Shown: in pieces, positions 47,096 to 58,548 of the stretch | Numbering within the stretch: the stretch's first letter is position 1 | Layout: every line of letters starts with the position of its first letter | NCBI RefSeq assembly: GCF_014771645.1 | Contig: NZ_CP061738.1 | Location: forward strand, 832,115 to 896,114 | DNA: 64,000 nucleotides | Direction: 5' to 3' | From: Candidatus Wolbachia massiliensis | Lineage (GTDB): Bacteria > Pseudomonadota > Alphaproteobacteria > Rickettsiales > Anaplasmataceae | The notes under the pieces: model-generated | What the model was told of the DNA's origin: nothing | The model's database searches: none | Seen by the model: only the letters and a program-made list of their open reading frames with translations | Made by a program: the position numbers and the translations under genes

Positions 47096-47629
47096 ATGTT
47101 TAAAGAATTGTATAGAGATAGCATAGTGAAATCCTTAAAGGATAAGTTTAACTATGGCAACATAATGCAGGTGCCCAAGCTTGTTAAGGTATGTATTAAT
47201 ATGGGTGTTGGAGATGCTGCTGCGGACAGTAAAGCAATAAGTGAACCGCTTGATGATTTGCATTTGATTGCAGGGCAGAAACCTGTGTCAACGTTTGCAA
47301 AAAAATCTATTTCTGGTTTTAAGATCAGAAAAGGTGCTACAATAGGTTGTAAAGTAACTTTGCGCAGGGATAAAATGTATGAATTTTTAGAGAGATTGGT
47401 ATATATTGCTTTACCAAGGGAAAAAGATTTTAGAGGATTTAGTGTGAAGCAATTTGATGGTAATGGTAATTTTTCCTTTGGTATAAAGGAACACATTTCG
47501 TTTTTAGAAATAGATTACGATAAAATAAGTAAAATTAGAGGTATGGATATCAATATTATAACAAGTGCAACTAGTGATAAAGAGGCAAAAGAATTATTAC
47601 TAGCTTTTAGATTTCCCTTTTTTGATTAA
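47096..47629 (+). CDS. rplE: 50S ribosomal protein L5
   Basis: 177 residues: [50 protein letters not shown] and the C-terminal [14 protein letters not shown]. Binds 5S rRNA. Confidence 0.97.
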   Translation: MFKELYRDSIVKSLKDKFNYGNIMQVPKLVKVCINMGVGDAAADSKAISEPLDDLHLIAGQKPVSTFAKKSISGFKIRKGATIGCKVTLRRDKMYEFLERLVYIALPREKDFRGFSVKQFDGNGNFSFGIKEHISFLEIDYDKISKIRGMDINIITSATSDKEAKELLLAFRFPFFD

Positions 47630-47646
47630 TTTAAGAGAAGAAGTAT

Positions 47647-47955
47647 ATGGCAAAAAAATCTATGGTACAAAGAAATCTTCGTAGGATAAAATTGTGTGGT
47701 CAATATAGAGAGAAAAGAGAAAAATTGAAATCTATAATAAATAATAAGGATATATCTATTGGTGAAAGATTTGCGGCTCAAAATAAGTTAATTAAAGAGC
47801 TGCCTAGAGATTCTTCTAAAACCAGGATTAGAAATAGATGTGTTTTAACTGGAAGACCAAGAGGAGTGTATAGAAAATTTGGTTTATGTAGAATTGTTTT
47901 GCGTGATTTATGTTCTTTTGGGAAAATTCCAGGGGTTACGAAGTCTAGTTGGTAA
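47647..47955 (+). CDS. rpsN: 30S ribosomal protein S14
   Basis: 102 residues, the long, zinc-free form (no CxxC pairs). [16 protein letters not shown] at the start; [20 protein letters not shown] and PGVTKSSW at the end. Confidence 0.96.
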   Translation: MAKKSMVQRNLRRIKLCGQYREKREKLKSIINNKDISIGERFAAQNKLIKELPRDSSKTRIRNRCVLTGRPRGVYRKFGLCRIVLRDLCSFGKIPGVTKSSW

Positions 47956-47976
47956 ATATAATATAAGGGGTATATA

Positions 47977-48372
47977 GTGGCGTTATCTGATAGTATTGGT
48001 GATTTTTTGACAAGAATACGTAATGCTCAATTGGCAATGCAGAGAACAACAAAAGTTTTGTTCTCTAAAGTGAATTCTTCTATACTAGAGATCTTAAGGG
48101 ATGAAGGATATATTCTTGATTATCAAAAGGAAGTTGTAGATAATATACCGTCTTTCATTGTAACGTTGAAGTATCATGAAAAATCACCTGTAATTAGTGA
48201 TATAGTTAGAGTGTCAAAACCGGGGTGTCGTTGTTATTCTAAATATAAGAACATTACTAAAGCATATAATGGACTTGGCATTTTTATTATATCTACCTCT
48301 AAAGGGGTGATGACTGATTATAATGCACATAAGTTGAAAGTTGGTGGAGAAGTTTTATGTCGTGTATTTTAA
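47977..48372 (+). CDS. rpsH: 30S ribosomal protein S8
   Basis: 131 residues from GTG (GTGGCG). [20 protein letters not shown], then [11 protein letters not shown] and [20 protein letters not shown], typical of S8. Confidence 0.96.
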   Translation: MALSDSIGDFLTRIRNAQLAMQRTTKVLFSKVNSSILEILRDEGYILDYQKEVVDNIPSFIVTLKYHEKSPVISDIVRVSKPGCRCYSKYKNITKAYNGLGIFIISTSKGVMTDYNAHKLKVGGEVLCRVF

Positions 48373-48388
48373 ATAATAGGGAAAATTT

Positions 48389-48934
48389 ATGTCTCGTATA
48401 GGTGCTGCGCCTATCAATATTCCTGCTGGTGTTTCAGTTGAATATAATGATGGTAAGGTGTTAATAAAAAATGCTAGGACAGAGAGGGAGCTGAGGTTAT
48501 GCAGTGATGTTGTGTGTCAGGTTATTGATAGTCAGTTGTTGCTTTCAGTTGATCAAGACAAAGATAATTATGATGAAATAAAACCAATGTGGGGCACTTA
48601 TAGAAGTAATATTAATAATATTATTAGTGGTATGATCAATGGTTTTTCTGTTGATCTTGAGATTAACGGTGTTGGGTATAAAGCGGAGTGTGACGGTAAA
48701 TATTTGACTTTATATCTTGGTTATAGCCATAATATTAAGTATAGAGTACCTCAAGATGTTGAGGTTAAGTGTATAAAACCAACTCATTTGATAATTAGTG
48801 GTGCAGACAAACAAAAAGTCTATGTGATAGCATCTGATATATGTAAAATTAGAAAATATGACCTGTATAAAGGTAAAGGTATTGTAATAAAAGGCAAATT
48901 TATGTTGCGTAAAGTTGTAAGTAAAAAGAAGTAA
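48389..48934 (+). CDS. rplF: 50S ribosomal protein L6
   Basis: 181 residues: MSRIGAAPINIPAGVSVEYN, then the two L6 repeats, with VDLEINGVGYKAECDGKYLT and DKQKVYVIASDICKIRKYDL, then KGKGIVIKG. The usual KP-PYKGKGI loop reads DLYKGKGI here. Confidence 0.96.
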   Translation: MSRIGAAPINIPAGVSVEYNDGKVLIKNARTERELRLCSDVVCQVIDSQLLLSVDQDKDNYDEIKPMWGTYRSNINNIISGMINGFSVDLEINGVGYKAECDGKYLTLYLGYSHNIKYRVPQDVEVKCIKPTHLIISGADKQKVYVIASDICKIRKYDLYKGKGIVIKGKFMLRKVVSKKK

Positions 48935-48939
48935 TTAAG

Positions 48940-49311
48940 ATGATAAGATTATATAATTTTTCAAGTAATTCTGAAAAAAGGAAGTTGCGTAATAGAAAGA
49001 AGCTCAATAGTAGTGTTAAGCGTTTACGTGTATCCATATTTAAATCTAATAGACATTTTTATGTTCAGTTAATCAATGATGAAAAAGGAGTAACTCTCAC
49101 TTCTGCTTCCACTTTGGATGCTAAAATTAGAGATATATGTAAAGGGAGGGTCAGTGCTGAAGCTATAAAACAAGTTTCTTCTTTAATGGTTGAACGTCTG
49201 TCCGGCATGAAATTAGAGCAAGAGTTGGTGTTTGACCGTGGAGCATATAAATATACAGGGTTAGTTTCTCAATTTGCTGAAGCTTTAAGAAGCTCTGGAT
49301 TTAAATTTTAG
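48940..49311 (+). CDS. rplR: 50S ribosomal protein L18
   Basis: 123 residues; [20 protein letters not shown] and the C-terminal [20 protein letters not shown], the 5S rRNA-binding L18 pattern. Confidence 0.95.
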   Translation: MIRLYNFSSNSEKRKLRNRKKLNSSVKRLRVSIFKSNRHFYVQLINDEKGVTLTSASTLDAKIRDICKGRVSAEAIKQVSSLMVERLSGMKLEQELVFDRGAYKYTGLVSQFAEALRSSGFKF

Positions 49312-49324
49312 AAGGTTTTTGGAT

Positions 49325-49840
49325 ATGGCTGTAAAAAATTTACAAAATAATAATAATGATTTGTCAGAGCTTTTGGTTTCAGTACGAAGGGTGACAACGG
49401 TTACTAAAGGTGGTAGAAGGTTTTCGTTTTCAATTTTGGTTGTTGTTGGAGATGAGAAGGGCAGGGTAGGGTGCGGAATGGGTAAGCACGCAGAGGTTGC
49501 TGAAGCAAGAATGAAAGCTGTAAATGCTGCAAAAAAATCGATGATTAGAGTGTACTTACGTGAAGGTAGAACTTTGCATCATGATATTAAAGCTAAGTTT
49601 TGCTCTGGTGAAATAGTTTTAAGAGCAGCTAGAGCTGGAACAGGTATTATTGCTGGTGGAGCAGTTAGGTCAGTTTTTGAAGTGTTGGGCATAAAAGATG
49701 TGGTAGCTAAGTCTACTAGATCAAATAATCCTCATAATGTTATATGTGCAGTGTTTAAGGCTTTTGATAATATGGTATCTCCTCGTCAAGTGGCAAGCAA
49801 AAGAGGCAAAAAAATTAGCGAGATAGTTGGAAATAGGTAG
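49325..49840 (+). CDS. rpsE: 30S ribosomal protein S5
   Basis: 171 residues from ATG 49325; TTG 49319 is two codons upstream and less likely. [33 protein letters not shown] and [20 protein letters not shown] are diagnostic. It is followed after six bases by rplO, with no rpmD (L30) between. Confidence 0.96.
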   Translation: MAVKNLQNNNNDLSELLVSVRRVTTVTKGGRRFSFSILVVVGDEKGRVGCGMGKHAEVAEARMKAVNAAKKSMIRVYLREGRTLHHDIKAKFCSGEIVLRAARAGTGIIAGGAVRSVFEVLGIKDVVAKSTRSNNPHNVICAVFKAFDNMVSPRQVASKRGKKISEIVGNR

Positions 49841-49846
49841 TAAAGT

Positions 49847-50317
49847 ATGAATAGTGCTATAAAGTTGAACTCTATATTTACTAAATTGTCGAAGAAAAAA
49901 AAATCTAAATTGCTAGGAAGAGGTATTGGTTGTGGTAAAGGCAAAACATCCGGCAGAGGGCATAAGGGGCAAAAAGCTAGAAGTGGTGTTTCTATAAATG
50001 GATTTGAAGGTGGACAACAGTCTATATATACTCGTTTACCTAAAAGAGGTTTTAACCCTATACGTAGAAATGTATGCTCTATAATTAATATTGGTGATGT
50101 ACAGTGCTTAATACAAGCTAAAAAAATAGTAAAAGGCTCTGTTGTAGATAAGGAGATGCTGCATAAATTAGGCTTTATAAAGTCTACTAAGGATAAAGTC
50201 AAGCTTCTTAATAAAGGTAAGCTGAGCGAGAAATGCGTATTTCATGTTGACTTTGTGTCAGAAGCTGCGAAAAAATCTGTAGTTTCGGTTGGTGGTAGTG
50301 TGGAAGTACTATCATAA
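49847..50317 (+). CDS. rplO: 50S ribosomal protein L15
   Basis: 156 residues: LLGRGIGCGKGKTSGRGHKG and EGGQQSIYTRLPKRGFNPIR, the L15 signature. It lies directly before secY, three bases apart. Confidence 0.96.
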   Translation: MNSAIKLNSIFTKLSKKKKSKLLGRGIGCGKGKTSGRGHKGQKARSGVSINGFEGGQQSIYTRLPKRGFNPIRRNVCSIINIGDVQCLIQAKKIVKGSVVDKEMLHKLGFIKSTKDKVKLLNKGKLSEKCVFHVDFVSEAAKKSVVSVGGSVEVLS

Positions 50318-50320
50318 ATA

Positions 50321-51649
50321 ATGAGCAGCAAGTCCGCATTCAATAGGTTGGATCCTACATTATTATATAAAGGTGATTTATTGAAGCGTATATTTTTTAC
50401 GCTAATAGCTTTAATTTGTTATCGGTTAGGTACTTATGTACCTATTCCTGGAATTAATCTTGATATAATTAATGATATATTTCCTAAGGAAGGATCTGGT
50501 GTTTTTGGAGTATTTAATTTATTTTCTGGCGGTGCATTGGCTAGGATGACAATTTTAGCGTTAAATGTTATGCCGTATATAGTTGCATCCATAGTTATGC
50601 AGTTGTTATCTTCTGCTGTTAAAGGAATTAATGAAGTTAAAAATGATGGAGAATTAGGACGTCGAAAGATGAATTCTTACATACGTTATATGACCATAGT
50701 GTTTTGTGTATTTCAATCAATTACTATTCTAATTGGACTGGAAAGAATGAACAGGGAAGGGGCATTAGTAGTAATAGAACCTGGTGTTATGTTTCGTACA
50801 GTAGGCGTCTTTAGCCTCTTAGGTGGAACGATGTTTCTAATATGGCTTGGTGAACAAATCAGTGCTAGCGGTGTAGGTAATGGTATCTCATTAATCATCT
50901 TTACGGGTATAATATCAGAACTGCATAGTGCTTTTTCATCCCTGTTAACGTTAAATAAAAGCGGTAGCATATCATTATTTATCATCCTTTTTGTTTTGGC
51001 GGTATTTTTTTTACTGTTGCTTTTGGTTATTTTTATAGAGTCTTCTTATAGAAAAGTCACTGTTCAATATCCTAAAAAGCAGTTTAGAAAATTATATAAT
51101 GATGATTTTACTTATATCCCATTAAAGATTAATTTGTCTGGTGTAATACCGACTATTTTTGCAAATGCGATTTTATTAACACCTGTTTCAATTGCAAACT
51201 TCTATAAGGGGCACGTTTTTTCTGATTTTATTATAAACTACTTTATATCAAATAAAGTAGTTTATATTATAGCTTACTTGGTGCTTATAGTATTTTTTAA
51301 TTTTTTCTATACTAATTTTATATTTAATCCAGAGGAAAACGCTGATTTTCTTAAAAAAAATGGTGGGTTCATACCTGGTAGAAGGCCTGGAAAACATACT
51401 TCTGATTATCTGCAGGATATAGTTTTTAAATTAACGTTTATTGGTTCTGCATATTTGGTGGTTATATGTACTGTGCCTGAAGTTATGAGGTATTATTATG
51501 ATATACCGTTTATTTTTGGTGGGACGAGCTTATTGATTATAGTTAACGTTATTACTGACACTATTATGCAAATACAATCCTATATCTTTTCAAATAAGTA
51601 TGATGGCTGGATAAAAAAATATGGGTCTAAGACAAGGAAGTTAAGATGA
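50321..51649 (+). CDS. secY: Protein translocase subunit SecY
   Basis: Channel subunit of the Sec translocon. The 442 residues have ten membrane helices. [12 protein letters not shown], the plug-region [40 protein letters not shown] and the C-terminal [20 protein letters not shown] match the family. It overlaps adk by four bases. rpmJ (L36) is not found between secY and rpsM. Confidence 0.97.
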   Translation: MSSKSAFNRLDPTLLYKGDLLKRIFFTLIALICYRLGTYVPIPGINLDIINDIFPKEGSGVFGVFNLFSGGALARMTILALNVMPYIVASIVMQLLSSAVKGINEVKNDGELGRRKMNSYIRYMTIVFCVFQSITILIGLERMNREGALVVIEPGVMFRTVGVFSLLGGTMFLIWLGEQISASGVGNGISLIIFTGIISELHSAFSSLLTLNKSGSISLFIILFVLAVFFLLLLLVIFIESSYRKVTVQYPKKQFRKLYNDDFTYIPLKINLSGVIPTIFANAILLTPVSIANFYKGHVFSDFIINYFISNKVVYIIAYLVLIVFFNFFYTNFIFNPEENADFLKKNGGFIPGRRPGKHTSDYLQDIVFKLTFIGSAYLVVICTVPEVMRYYYDIPFIFGGTSLLIIVNVITDTIMQIQSYIFSNKYDGWIKKYGSKTRKLR

Positions 51650-52293
51650 TTATTACAATTTTTGGTCCTCCTGGTTCCGGTAAAGGTACTCAATCAAGCT
51701 TGTTAATAGCAAAGTATAACTTGATGTTAATTTCAGTAGGGGACTTATTGAGGAACATTATATCTGGTAATAGCGAATTAGGTAGAAAAATAAAAGATAC
51801 CGTAAAATCTGGTAATTTGATACAAGATGAAGTGATATGTGAGTTGTTACGTGATCAGCTTGTATTGATGAATGATAGCTTTTTGTTGGATGGTTTTCCA
51901 AGAAATCTAAATCAAGCTCGTTTTTTAACTCAAGTTTTGCTGGAGAGGTATAATAGAGATGTGGATATTGTCATTGAGTTACAGCTTGACGATAAGGTTG
52001 CAATTGATAGATTAAAGGATCGTCTTGTGTGTTTGGATTGTAAGAGTATATACAGCATATCTTCTTTTAAGGATAATGATCTTGTTTGTATGAAGTGTAA
52101 AAGTACAAAGCTGGAAAGAAGAATTGATGATTCTGACTTATCTGCAATTAATAGGAGGATAAGCGAGTATTACATCCAAATAAAGAGTTTACGTGAATAT
52201 TATAAGGATAAGCTATTAACGGTTAACGCTAATCTTAATGTTGGTCAGGTGAAACAAGAGATTGAAAACAAAATTTCTTGTAATTTAGTTTGA
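51646..52293 (+). CDS. adk: Adenylate kinase
   Basis: Interconverts ATP + AMP and 2 ADP. The 215 residues have P-loop [10 protein letters not shown] (7-16) and [10 protein letters not shown]. The long LID carries two Cys pairs ([16 protein letters not shown]), indicating a zinc-binding LID. Position after secY is the alphaproteobacterial order. Confidence 0.96.
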   Translation: MIITIFGPPGSGKGTQSSLLIAKYNLMLISVGDLLRNIISGNSELGRKIKDTVKSGNLIQDEVICELLRDQLVLMNDSFLLDGFPRNLNQARFLTQVLLERYNRDVDIVIELQLDDKVAIDRLKDRLVCLDCKSIYSISSFKDNDLVCMKCKSTKLERRIDDSDLSAINRRISEYYIQIKSLREYYKDKLLTVNANLNVGQVKQEIENKISCNLV

Positions 52294-52317
52294 CTCTGAG
52301 TTATTTTATGGTATAAA
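52290..52317 (+). promoter_or_regulatory. Internal promoter upstream of rpsM
   Basis: TTGACT (52290-52295), a 16-base spacer, then TATAAA (52312-52317), in the 59-base gap after adk, the largest gap inside the ribosomal run. It probably adds transcription of rpsM-rpsK-rpoA-rplQ. Confidence 0.5.
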
Positions 52318-52352
52318 TTAAGAGTTATTATTAATAAAGTATCGGGGTACCA

Positions 52353-52721
52353 GTGGCACGTATTGCAGGTGTAAATGTTCCAGTCAAGAAATGTGTTCCT
52401 TTTGCATTAACTTATATATATGGTATAGGTATTGCTACTGCAAATGCAATTTGTCATGCTTGTGGAATTGATAAGAGCAAACGTGTTTCAGAATTACGAG
52501 ATATAGATATAGAAAAGATCAGCAGTTTCATTAGGCAAAATTATTCTATAGAGGGTGAGCGTAGGAAAGAAGTCGCTATGAATATAAAGTCTTTAGTGGA
52601 AATGGGGTGCTATAGAGGAGTAAGACACAGGAAAGGTTTACCTGTAAGGGGACAGAGGACTCATACTAATGCTAAAACGCGTAAAGGTAGATCTCGTTTA
52701 CCTATTGCTGGGAAAAAATAA
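52353..52721 (+). CDS. rpsM: 30S ribosomal protein S13
   Basis: 122 residues from [32 protein letters not shown], and the C-terminal [28 protein letters not shown]. First gene of the alpha segment. Confidence 0.96.
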   Translation: MARIAGVNVPVKKCVPFALTYIYGIGIATANAICHACGIDKSKRVSELRDIDIEKISSFIRQNYSIEGERRKEVAMNIKSLVEMGCYRGVRHRKGLPVRGQRTHTNAKTRKGRSRLPIAGKK

Positions 52722-52742
52722 AATTTATTATTGTGAGTTTTA

Positions 52743-53129
52743 ATGAAAAAGGTCAGAACAGTTAGTAAAAGTGCAAGAAAGTTTGTTACTGGGGTTGTAC
52801 ATATTCGTGCAACTTTTAATAACACTTTCATAAATGTAACTGATGTTCAGGGTAACACTTTATACCAAACTTCTGTAGGTGCGCATGGTTTCTCAGGTTC
52901 AAGGAAATCTACACCTTATGCTGCAGGTAAAGCTTCGGAGTCTGCTGCAAAAATTGCAGTAGAGAAATTTGGTATGAAAGTTGTTTCTGTGATAATTCAT
53001 GGTCCTGGTTTTGGTGCCGAATCTGCAGTTAAAGCACTTCAAGGCTGTGGGTTAACAGTAACTTCAATTGCAGATAAAACTGCAATTCCTCATAATGGGT
53101 GTAGGCTAAGAAAAAAAAGAAGAGTATAG
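52743..53129 (+). CDS. rpsK: 30S ribosomal protein S11
   Basis: 128 residues: [38 protein letters not shown] and the C-terminal [18 protein letters not shown], all typical of S11. Confidence 0.97.
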   Translation: MKKVRTVSKSARKFVTGVVHIRATFNNTFINVTDVQGNTLYQTSVGAHGFSGSRKSTPYAAGKASESAAKIAVEKFGMKVVSVIIHGPGFGAESAVKALQGCGLTVTSIADKTAIPHNGCRLRKKRRV

Positions 53130-53150
53130 GATATTTGGAAAGGTTATTTT

Positions 53151-54218
53151 ATGTATTATAATGGCGGTGTTTCTGTTTTTGGTAGTGTGGATGAATTGAC
53201 TAAACCTCATTCAATCAAGGTAATGCCAGGTGATTCAAGTGAAAAAGGTGATATAGTATTAGAACCGTTGGAAAGTGGCTTTGCTTTAACCTTAGGTAAT
53301 GCATTAAGGCGTGTAATGCTATCTTCTCTTATAGGTAGTGCTGTTTATGGGATCAAGATTGAAGGTGTAACTCATGAATTTACTTCAATTCAAGGAGTAA
53401 GGGAAGACGTAACTGATATAGTGTTGAATATGGGTATGTTGAAGTGTAAATTGAATGGCACTTCTAATAAATGCTTAAATTTAAGTGCTAAAGGACCTTG
53501 TAAGGTATTAGCTGGAATGATAGAGACTGATGATCAGTGCTCTATTGTCAATAAAGAGTTACTGATATGTACGCTGGGGCAGAATGTAGAGCTCAACATG
53601 ACTATGTATGTGGGTAGTGGAAAAGGTTACCTTCCTGTAACTAAATATAAAGAGAATGAATTTTTAAAGCTTATGAATGAGCAAGATCTCATTGGTTTTA
53701 TTCCGGTTAATGCTTTGTATAGTCCTGTAAACAGAGTTTCATATAGAGTGGAGAATAGCCGTGTTGGTCAGGTGACTGATAAGGATAAGTTGATATTATC
53801 AGTTGAGACTGACGGTACGATTTCTCCGAGTCAAGCTGTTGACTCTGCTGCAAGGATATTACAGGAGCAACTTCAGCCTTTTGTCAGTTCTGATGTAAGT
53901 TACAAGAAATCACAGGTTTCTTCGCCTAGTAGTTGTAAAGATTTGGGTTACGATCCTATCTTATTACGCAAAGTAGATGAAATGGAGTTGTCTGTTAGGT
54001 CACACAATTGCTTGAAGAATGAATGCATTACTTATATAGGTGAACTTGTACAAAGAACGGAGAGTGAAATGTTAAGAACTGCTAATTTTGGCAGAAAGTC
54101 TTTAAATGAGATTAAAACAGTTTTAAATAATTTTGGCTTGTCTTTGGGCATGGATATTTCGAATTGGCCACCTAAAGATATAGATGAATTGGCTAGACAA
54201 CATGCTGATGAAGATTAG
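53151..54218 (+). CDS. rpoA: DNA-directed RNA polymerase subunit alpha
   Basis: 355 residues. The N-terminal assembly domain has [20 protein letters not shown] and the [19 protein letters not shown] stretch. After a linker, the C-terminal domain has [20 protein letters not shown] and the [20 protein letters not shown] helix-hairpin-helix. Full length. Between rpsK and rplQ as usual. Confidence 0.97.
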   Translation: MYYNGGVSVFGSVDELTKPHSIKVMPGDSSEKGDIVLEPLESGFALTLGNALRRVMLSSLIGSAVYGIKIEGVTHEFTSIQGVREDVTDIVLNMGMLKCKLNGTSNKCLNLSAKGPCKVLAGMIETDDQCSIVNKELLICTLGQNVELNMTMYVGSGKGYLPVTKYKENEFLKLMNEQDLIGFIPVNALYSPVNRVSYRVENSRVGQVTDKDKLILSVETDGTISPSQAVDSAARILQEQLQPFVSSDVSYKKSQVSSPSSCKDLGYDPILLRKVDEMELSVRSHNCLKNECITYIGELVQRTESEMLRTANFGRKSLNEIKTVLNNFGLSLGMDISNWPPKDIDELARQHADED

Positions 54219-54225
54219 GTGACAT

Positions 54226-54654
54226 ATGAAACATAGAATAAAAAAGCGTAAGCTATCTCGTCGCACTGAGCATAGGTTATCGATGTTAAAAAATCTGTCT
54301 ATCTCATTAATTAACCATGAACAGATTGAAACTACTTTACCAAAAGCTAAGGAGCTTCGCCCATATGTGGAAAAGTTTATTACAATTGCTAAGAATAGCA
54401 ATACTCTACATGGTAGAAAACTTTTACTTTCACGTCTACATAGTAATAAGTTAGTAGTTGATAAGTTGCTAAGCGTTTTAGCTAGTCGTTATCAAGATCG
54501 TAAAGGTGGGTATTCTAGAATAATGAAATGTGGTATTCGAAAGGGTGATTGTGCTTCAATGGCAGTGATAGAACTGGTTGATAGGGATATTACAGCAAAA
54601 GGTGGGATTTATAGCAAAAATAAAGAAAGAAACAAAGTAGCTACAAAAAATTAG
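54226..54654 (+). CDS. rplQ: 50S ribosomal protein L17
   Basis: 142 residues: KRKLSRRTEHRLSMLKNLSI, QIETTLPKAKELRPYVEKFI and GGYSRIMKCGIRKGDCASMA. Closes the alpha operon. Confidence 0.96.
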   Translation: MKHRIKKRKLSRRTEHRLSMLKNLSISLINHEQIETTLPKAKELRPYVEKFITIAKNSNTLHGRKLLLSRLHSNKLVVDKLLSVLASRYQDRKGGYSRIMKCGIRKGDCASMAVIELVDRDITAKGGIYSKNKERNKVATKN

Positions 54655-54677
54655 TTATTATCATAATTTTTTCTCTT

Positions 54678-55028
54678 ATGGTAAATAAGCTACACTATTT
54701 TATAGGTTATTTTGGTGAGTTATTAGTTTTAGCATATTTAAAGCTGAAATGGTATAATATTATAAAACACCGTTATCGTTGTAAGTTCGGTGAAATTGAC
54801 TTGATTGTATCTAAAAAGAAGGAGCTGATTTTTATAGAAGTTAAAACAAGTCTATTTGGAGAAGAGATACCAATATCTTATCTTCAATGTAGGTCTATTA
54901 CCAATTCCTCTAAATATTTTCTCAGTAAGAACCTTGGTTTATTAGGTTATTCGGTAAGGTATGATTTATGTTTTCTTTCCCTAAAAAGAGGACCTGTCTA
55001 TATAAAAAATGCTTGGATTGAAGAGTGA
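54678..55028 (+). CDS. YraN family (UPF0102) endonuclease-like protein
   Basis: 116 residues with the restriction-endonuclease-like core of UPF0102: GELLVLAYLKLK, then FGEIDLIVSKKKELIFIEVK, with Glu39, Asp41, Glu54 and Lys56 in the PD-(D/E)XK arrangement. The precise role in bacteria is unsettled. It follows rplQ by 23 bases, so it may be read through from the alpha operon. Confidence 0.82.
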   Translation: MVNKLHYFIGYFGELLVLAYLKLKWYNIIKHRYRCKFGEIDLIVSKKKELIFIEVKTSLFGEEIPISYLQCRSITNSSKYFLSKNLGLLGYSVRYDLCFLSLKRGPVYIKNAWIEE

Positions 55029-55217
55029 AAGATTTACAGCTAAAATTATTTAGATTTATCAGAATAAATTTATGGTTTGATTTATCAATTATAAGTTGTG
55101 TCTTAAGTTGTCGTTTTAGCACATCGCGCTGGAATCCAGGTCATTTAAACTGGATCCTATGGTTAAGCCATGGAATGATACAAATGGTTTGTGTTAGCTA
55201 TACGTAGGTAATTTAAT
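55029..55217. other. Gap between yraN and atpH
   Basis: No gene recognised. A 60-codon reading from GTG 55025 overlaps yraN and has no family features. An inverted repeat ATCCAG/CTGGAT (55134-55155, 10-base loop) and ATGG/CCAT just after it could form small hairpins. Confidence 0.4.
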
Positions 55218-55778
55218 ATGAAAAGGACCCAATACAATAATTTAATTTCGTCTTACGCTAGAGTGTTGTTTTATGTTTCAGAAAATAAGCTAGGTACTGT
55301 AAGAAAAGAAGTAGAGTTTTTGTTGGCTTTTTTTAAAGATCAGCGAGATGTTTATATGTATCTATCTCATCCTATGATTTCTCTTGCATGTAAAAAAGGA
55401 GCAATACTTTCTATAAAGAAGAACTTAAGTGAGAACTTAGTGAAATTTATTATGGTTATGTTTGCAAACAGGCGTTCTGGTTTATTAATCCTTGTATTAG
55501 AAAAGTTCTTGAATCTTGTGAGAGAAAATGAAAATGAATGGGAAATCATTATAAAGTCAGCGGAAACTTTAAAGGAATCCGATATAAAAATAATTACTGA
55601 ATCTTTGAGCTTTCTTGGTAAAATAATAAAAGTGAACAATGTGATTGACCCTTCTATACTAGGTGGTTTTGTAGTGAAGTATGGCTTTAATTTGATTGAT
55701 GCTTCGCTGAAAAGTTACTTGGATAGGTTGGTTGATTTGAGTAGAATGGAAATATCAAAAATAAGGGATTGTGTATGA
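55218..55778 (+). CDS. atpH: ATP synthase subunit delta
   Basis: 186 residues, the F1 stalk protein joining the alpha hexamer to the b subunits. The N-terminal [15 protein letters not shown] and the C-terminal INPSILGGF-like [31 protein letters not shown] identify it. It overlaps atpA by four bases. Only delta and alpha are here; the other F1 genes are elsewhere, as in other Rickettsiales. Confidence 0.93.
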   Translation: MKRTQYNNLISSYARVLFYVSENKLGTVRKEVEFLLAFFKDQRDVYMYLSHPMISLACKKGAILSIKKNLSENLVKFIMVMFANRRSGLLILVLEKFLNLVRENENEWEIIIKSAETLKESDIKIITESLSFLGKIIKVNNVIDPSILGGFVVKYGFNLIDASLKSYLDRLVDLSRMEISKIRDCV

Positions 55779-57316
55779 AAAACAATATAAATGCTTCTGA
55801 AGTGGTAAAGATAATAAAAGAAAAAGTTGAGGCGTTTGATAATCCTATAAAGCGAGAGAATGTAGGTGAAGTAATTTCAGTAACTGATGGTATTGCATTG
55901 GTTTATGGACTTGAAAAAGCAAAATTCGGTGAAAAGGTATTTTTTGCAAATGGTGTAGAAGGGATAGTTCTTGATTTAGATCACGATACGGCCGGGATAG
56001 TGGTGCTTGGTAATGATCGCGACGTGAAAGAAGGGGACGTTGTAAAATGCAGTGGTGATGTTGTACAGGTGCCTGTCGGGCATGAATTATTGGGAAGAGT
56101 TGTAAATGCGTTAGGCCATCCTATAGACAATGGTGGAGAAATTGGAGCTAAGAACAAAATGAATATAGAGTCTAAAGCACCAGGCATTATCGATCGTAAG
56201 TCTGTGCATGAACCCCTACAAACGGGAATTAAAATGATAGATTTGTTAATTCCAATAGGTAGAGGGCAACGTGAGTTAATTATTGGTGATAGGCAGATCG
56301 GGAAGACTACTATTGCGCTTGATACTATTATTAATCAAAAGAAAATTAATGACGAAGTGGATAAAAATCAAAAAGTTTACTGTGTTTATGTTGCTATTGG
56401 ACAAAAAATTTCAACAGTAGCAAAAGTGGTAAATAAGCTAAAAGAAAGTGGAGCATTAGAGTATACAACTGTAGTTGTGGCTAGCGCATCTGACTGTGCA
56501 CCTATGCAATTTTTGGCACCTTACGCTGGTTGCACTATTGGAGAGTTTTTCCGTGATAATGGAATGCATTGCTTGGTGGTATATGATGATTTATCTAAGC
56601 ATGCTGTAGCATATAGGCAGATGTCCTTGCTACTTAGACGTCCTCCTGGACGTGAAGCTTATCCTGGAGATATATTCTATGTACATTCTCGTTTGCTTGA
56701 AAGAGCTGCTAAAATGTCTGATGAAAAAGGGCAGGGGTCTCTCACTGCTTTGCCAATTATTGAAACTCAGGCTGGTGATGTGTCCGCATATGTTCCAACC
56801 AACGTGATTTCGATTACTGATGGACAGATCTTTCTTGAGTCTGAATTATTTCACAAAGGTTTTCGTCCTGCAGTAAATATAGGTTTATCAGTTTCACGGG
56901 TTGGTTCTGCTGCACAATTAAAATCTGTGAAAAAAGTTGCTGGTTCTATAAAATTAAATCTAGCTCAATATAGGGAATTAGAAGATTTTGCAAAATTTGG
57001 TTCTGACCTTGATGCTAGTGTTCAGTTATCCTTAAACAAGGGAAAATATCTTGTTGAACTATTAAAACAAAGACAGCATTTGCCTATGCCAATAGAAGAG
57101 CAAGTAGTGCTGATGTACATTTTTTCTAATTTATATGACCAATTGAGTAAGATACAAATAAGCGATATCCATAAATTTAAATATGACCTTATTAGTTATT
57201 TTCATACTACGCATCCTGGAGTTTTAAAAAAGTTGTCAAATAGCATGAGTGATGGTATAAAAGATGATATTTTCAACATTGTGAGTAGTTTTATTACTCA
57301 ATTTATTTGCGTTTAG
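55775..57316 (+). CDS. atpA: ATP synthase subunit alpha
   Basis: Regulatory/noncatalytic nucleotide-binding F1 subunit. 513 residues from ATG 55775, whose A lies in the atpH stop region. P-loop [11 protein letters not shown] near residue 170, then [33 protein letters not shown] and [17 protein letters not shown]. Full length. Confidence 0.97.
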   Translation: MKNNINASEVVKIIKEKVEAFDNPIKRENVGEVISVTDGIALVYGLEKAKFGEKVFFANGVEGIVLDLDHDTAGIVVLGNDRDVKEGDVVKCSGDVVQVPVGHELLGRVVNALGHPIDNGGEIGAKNKMNIESKAPGIIDRKSVHEPLQTGIKMIDLLIPIGRGQRELIIGDRQIGKTTIALDTIINQKKINDEVDKNQKVYCVYVAIGQKISTVAKVVNKLKESGALEYTTVVVASASDCAPMQFLAPYAGCTIGEFFRDNGMHCLVVYDDLSKHAVAYRQMSLLLRRPPGREAYPGDIFYVHSRLLERAAKMSDEKGQGSLTALPIIETQAGDVSAYVPTNVISITDGQIFLESELFHKGFRPAVNIGLSVSRVGSAAQLKSVKKVAGSIKLNLAQYRELEDFAKFGSDLDASVQLSLNKGKYLVELLKQRQHLPMPIEEQVVLMYIFSNLYDQLSKIQISDIHKFKYDLISYFHTTHPGVLKKLSNSMSDGIKDDIFNIVSSFITQFICV

Positions 57317-57325
57317 GTGGTGGTT

Positions 57326-57820
57326 ATGGCTTCTTCCATTATTAACAAGTGTCCTATTACAAAAGAAGGTTTTGAACATATGCAAGCTGAGCTTGAAAAA
57401 TTAAAAGAGGAAAAACCTTCTGTTATACAGGCTATTTCTGATGCACGTGATCAAGGTGATTTATCTGAAAATGCAGAATATCATGCTGCACGGGAAAGGT
57501 TAGGCTTTATTGAAGGTCGTATAATGGAGTTAGAAAGCAAGCTTTCACATGCAGAGGTAATAGAAGTGAAAGATTTGTCTGGTGATTCAGTAATGTTTGG
57601 TGCAACTGTGACGTTAAGCATGCTCAATGATGATGACAGTGAAGTAGAATATCTTTATAAAATTGTAGGTGAATATGAAGCTGATGTTTCAAAACAGTTG
57701 ATATCTACTAGTTCGCCTTTGGGCAGTGCTTTAATTGGCAAAAAAGTTGGTGAATATGTAGAAGTGGTAGTGCCAAGTGGAGAGAAGTTATATAAAATAG
57801 TTAAGATTGAGTTTAAGTAA
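57326..57820 (+). CDS. greA: Transcription elongation factor GreA
   Basis: 164 residues from ATG 57326 behind AGGTGGTGG (GTG 57317 upstream is less likely). The N-terminal coiled coil has DARDQGDLSENAEYHAARER, with the acidic tip residues that enter the polymerase secondary channel. The C-terminal FKBP-like domain contains SPLGSALIGKKVGE. It rescues backtracked RNA polymerase. Confidence 0.95.
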   Translation: MASSIINKCPITKEGFEHMQAELEKLKEEKPSVIQAISDARDQGDLSENAEYHAARERLGFIEGRIMELESKLSHAEVIEVKDLSGDSVMFGATVTLSMLNDDDSEVEYLYKIVGEYEADVSKQLISTSSPLGSALIGKKVGEYVEVVVPSGEKLYKIVKIEFK

Positions 57821-57823
57821 ATT

Positions 57824-58477
57824 ATGGTACAGGCCACCTATTTATCAATGAACCTACCCAGTATTTCTTCTATAGAAGATGTGTTAGAGGATGCTCGCTC
57901 TGGTAAGTTATTTATTTTAGTTGATGACGAAAATAGAGAAAATGAAGGTGACCTGCTTGTATTAGCTGAAAAACTAAAGCCAGAACATGTGGCTTTTATG
58001 GTTAGGCATGGTACTGGCATTGTATTTTTAGCTATGACAAGGCTTCATATGAGTAGGCTAGATCTTGAGTTCATGAAGAGGAGCAATGTAGATGAAAAGC
58101 TTACTCCTCATACTGCATTCACTACGTCAATTGATGCACGTTATGGTATTACAACAGGTGTTTCTGCTTGTGATAGAACACATACAATACTTACTGCTAT
58201 TGATGAAAAGAGTACTAAAGATGACATTATTACTCCTGGTCATGTTTTTCCTATTATTGCAAATGATGGTGGAGTTTTAGTACGTAATGGTCATACTGAG
58301 GCAAGTGTTGAAATAGCAAAGTTAGTTGGCTTTAATCACGCAGCTGTAGGGTGTGAGCTAGTAAATGATGATGGCTCTATGATGCGCTTACCTGAGTTGC
58401 TTAAATTTGCTGAACAACACAATATTAAGTTAACTACAATCGACAAACTTATCAACTACGTTAAAAAATTAAACTAG
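57824..58477 (+). CDS. ribB: 3,4-dihydroxy-2-butanone-4-phosphate synthase
   Basis: Riboflavin pathway enzyme acting on ribulose 5-phosphate. The 217 residues carry the catalytic loop DDENRENEGDLLVLAEKL, RHGTGIVFLAM, DARYGITTGVSACDRTHTIL and the metal-binding HTEASVEIAKL. No GTP cyclohydrolase II domain is fused. An alternative ATG at 57848 would remove eight residues. Confidence 0.95.
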   Translation: MVQATYLSMNLPSISSIEDVLEDARSGKLFILVDDENRENEGDLLVLAEKLKPEHVAFMVRHGTGIVFLAMTRLHMSRLDLEFMKRSNVDEKLTPHTAFTTSIDARYGITTGVSACDRTHTILTAIDEKSTKDDIITPGHVFPIIANDGGVLVRNGHTEASVEIAKLVGFNHAAVGCELVNDDGSMMRLPELLKFAEQHNIKLTTIDKLINYVKKLN

Positions 58478-58548
58478 TGTTTATAAATTTGTATAATTTA
58501 GGTGTTAAAATATAAAATTCCTGCAAATTATACAAGTACAGAATTTTC

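Noticed and set aside
55025-55207. 60-codon ORF overlapping the end of yraN
   Set aside because: No recognisable family, overlaps yraN, and the region looks noncoding with small hairpins.
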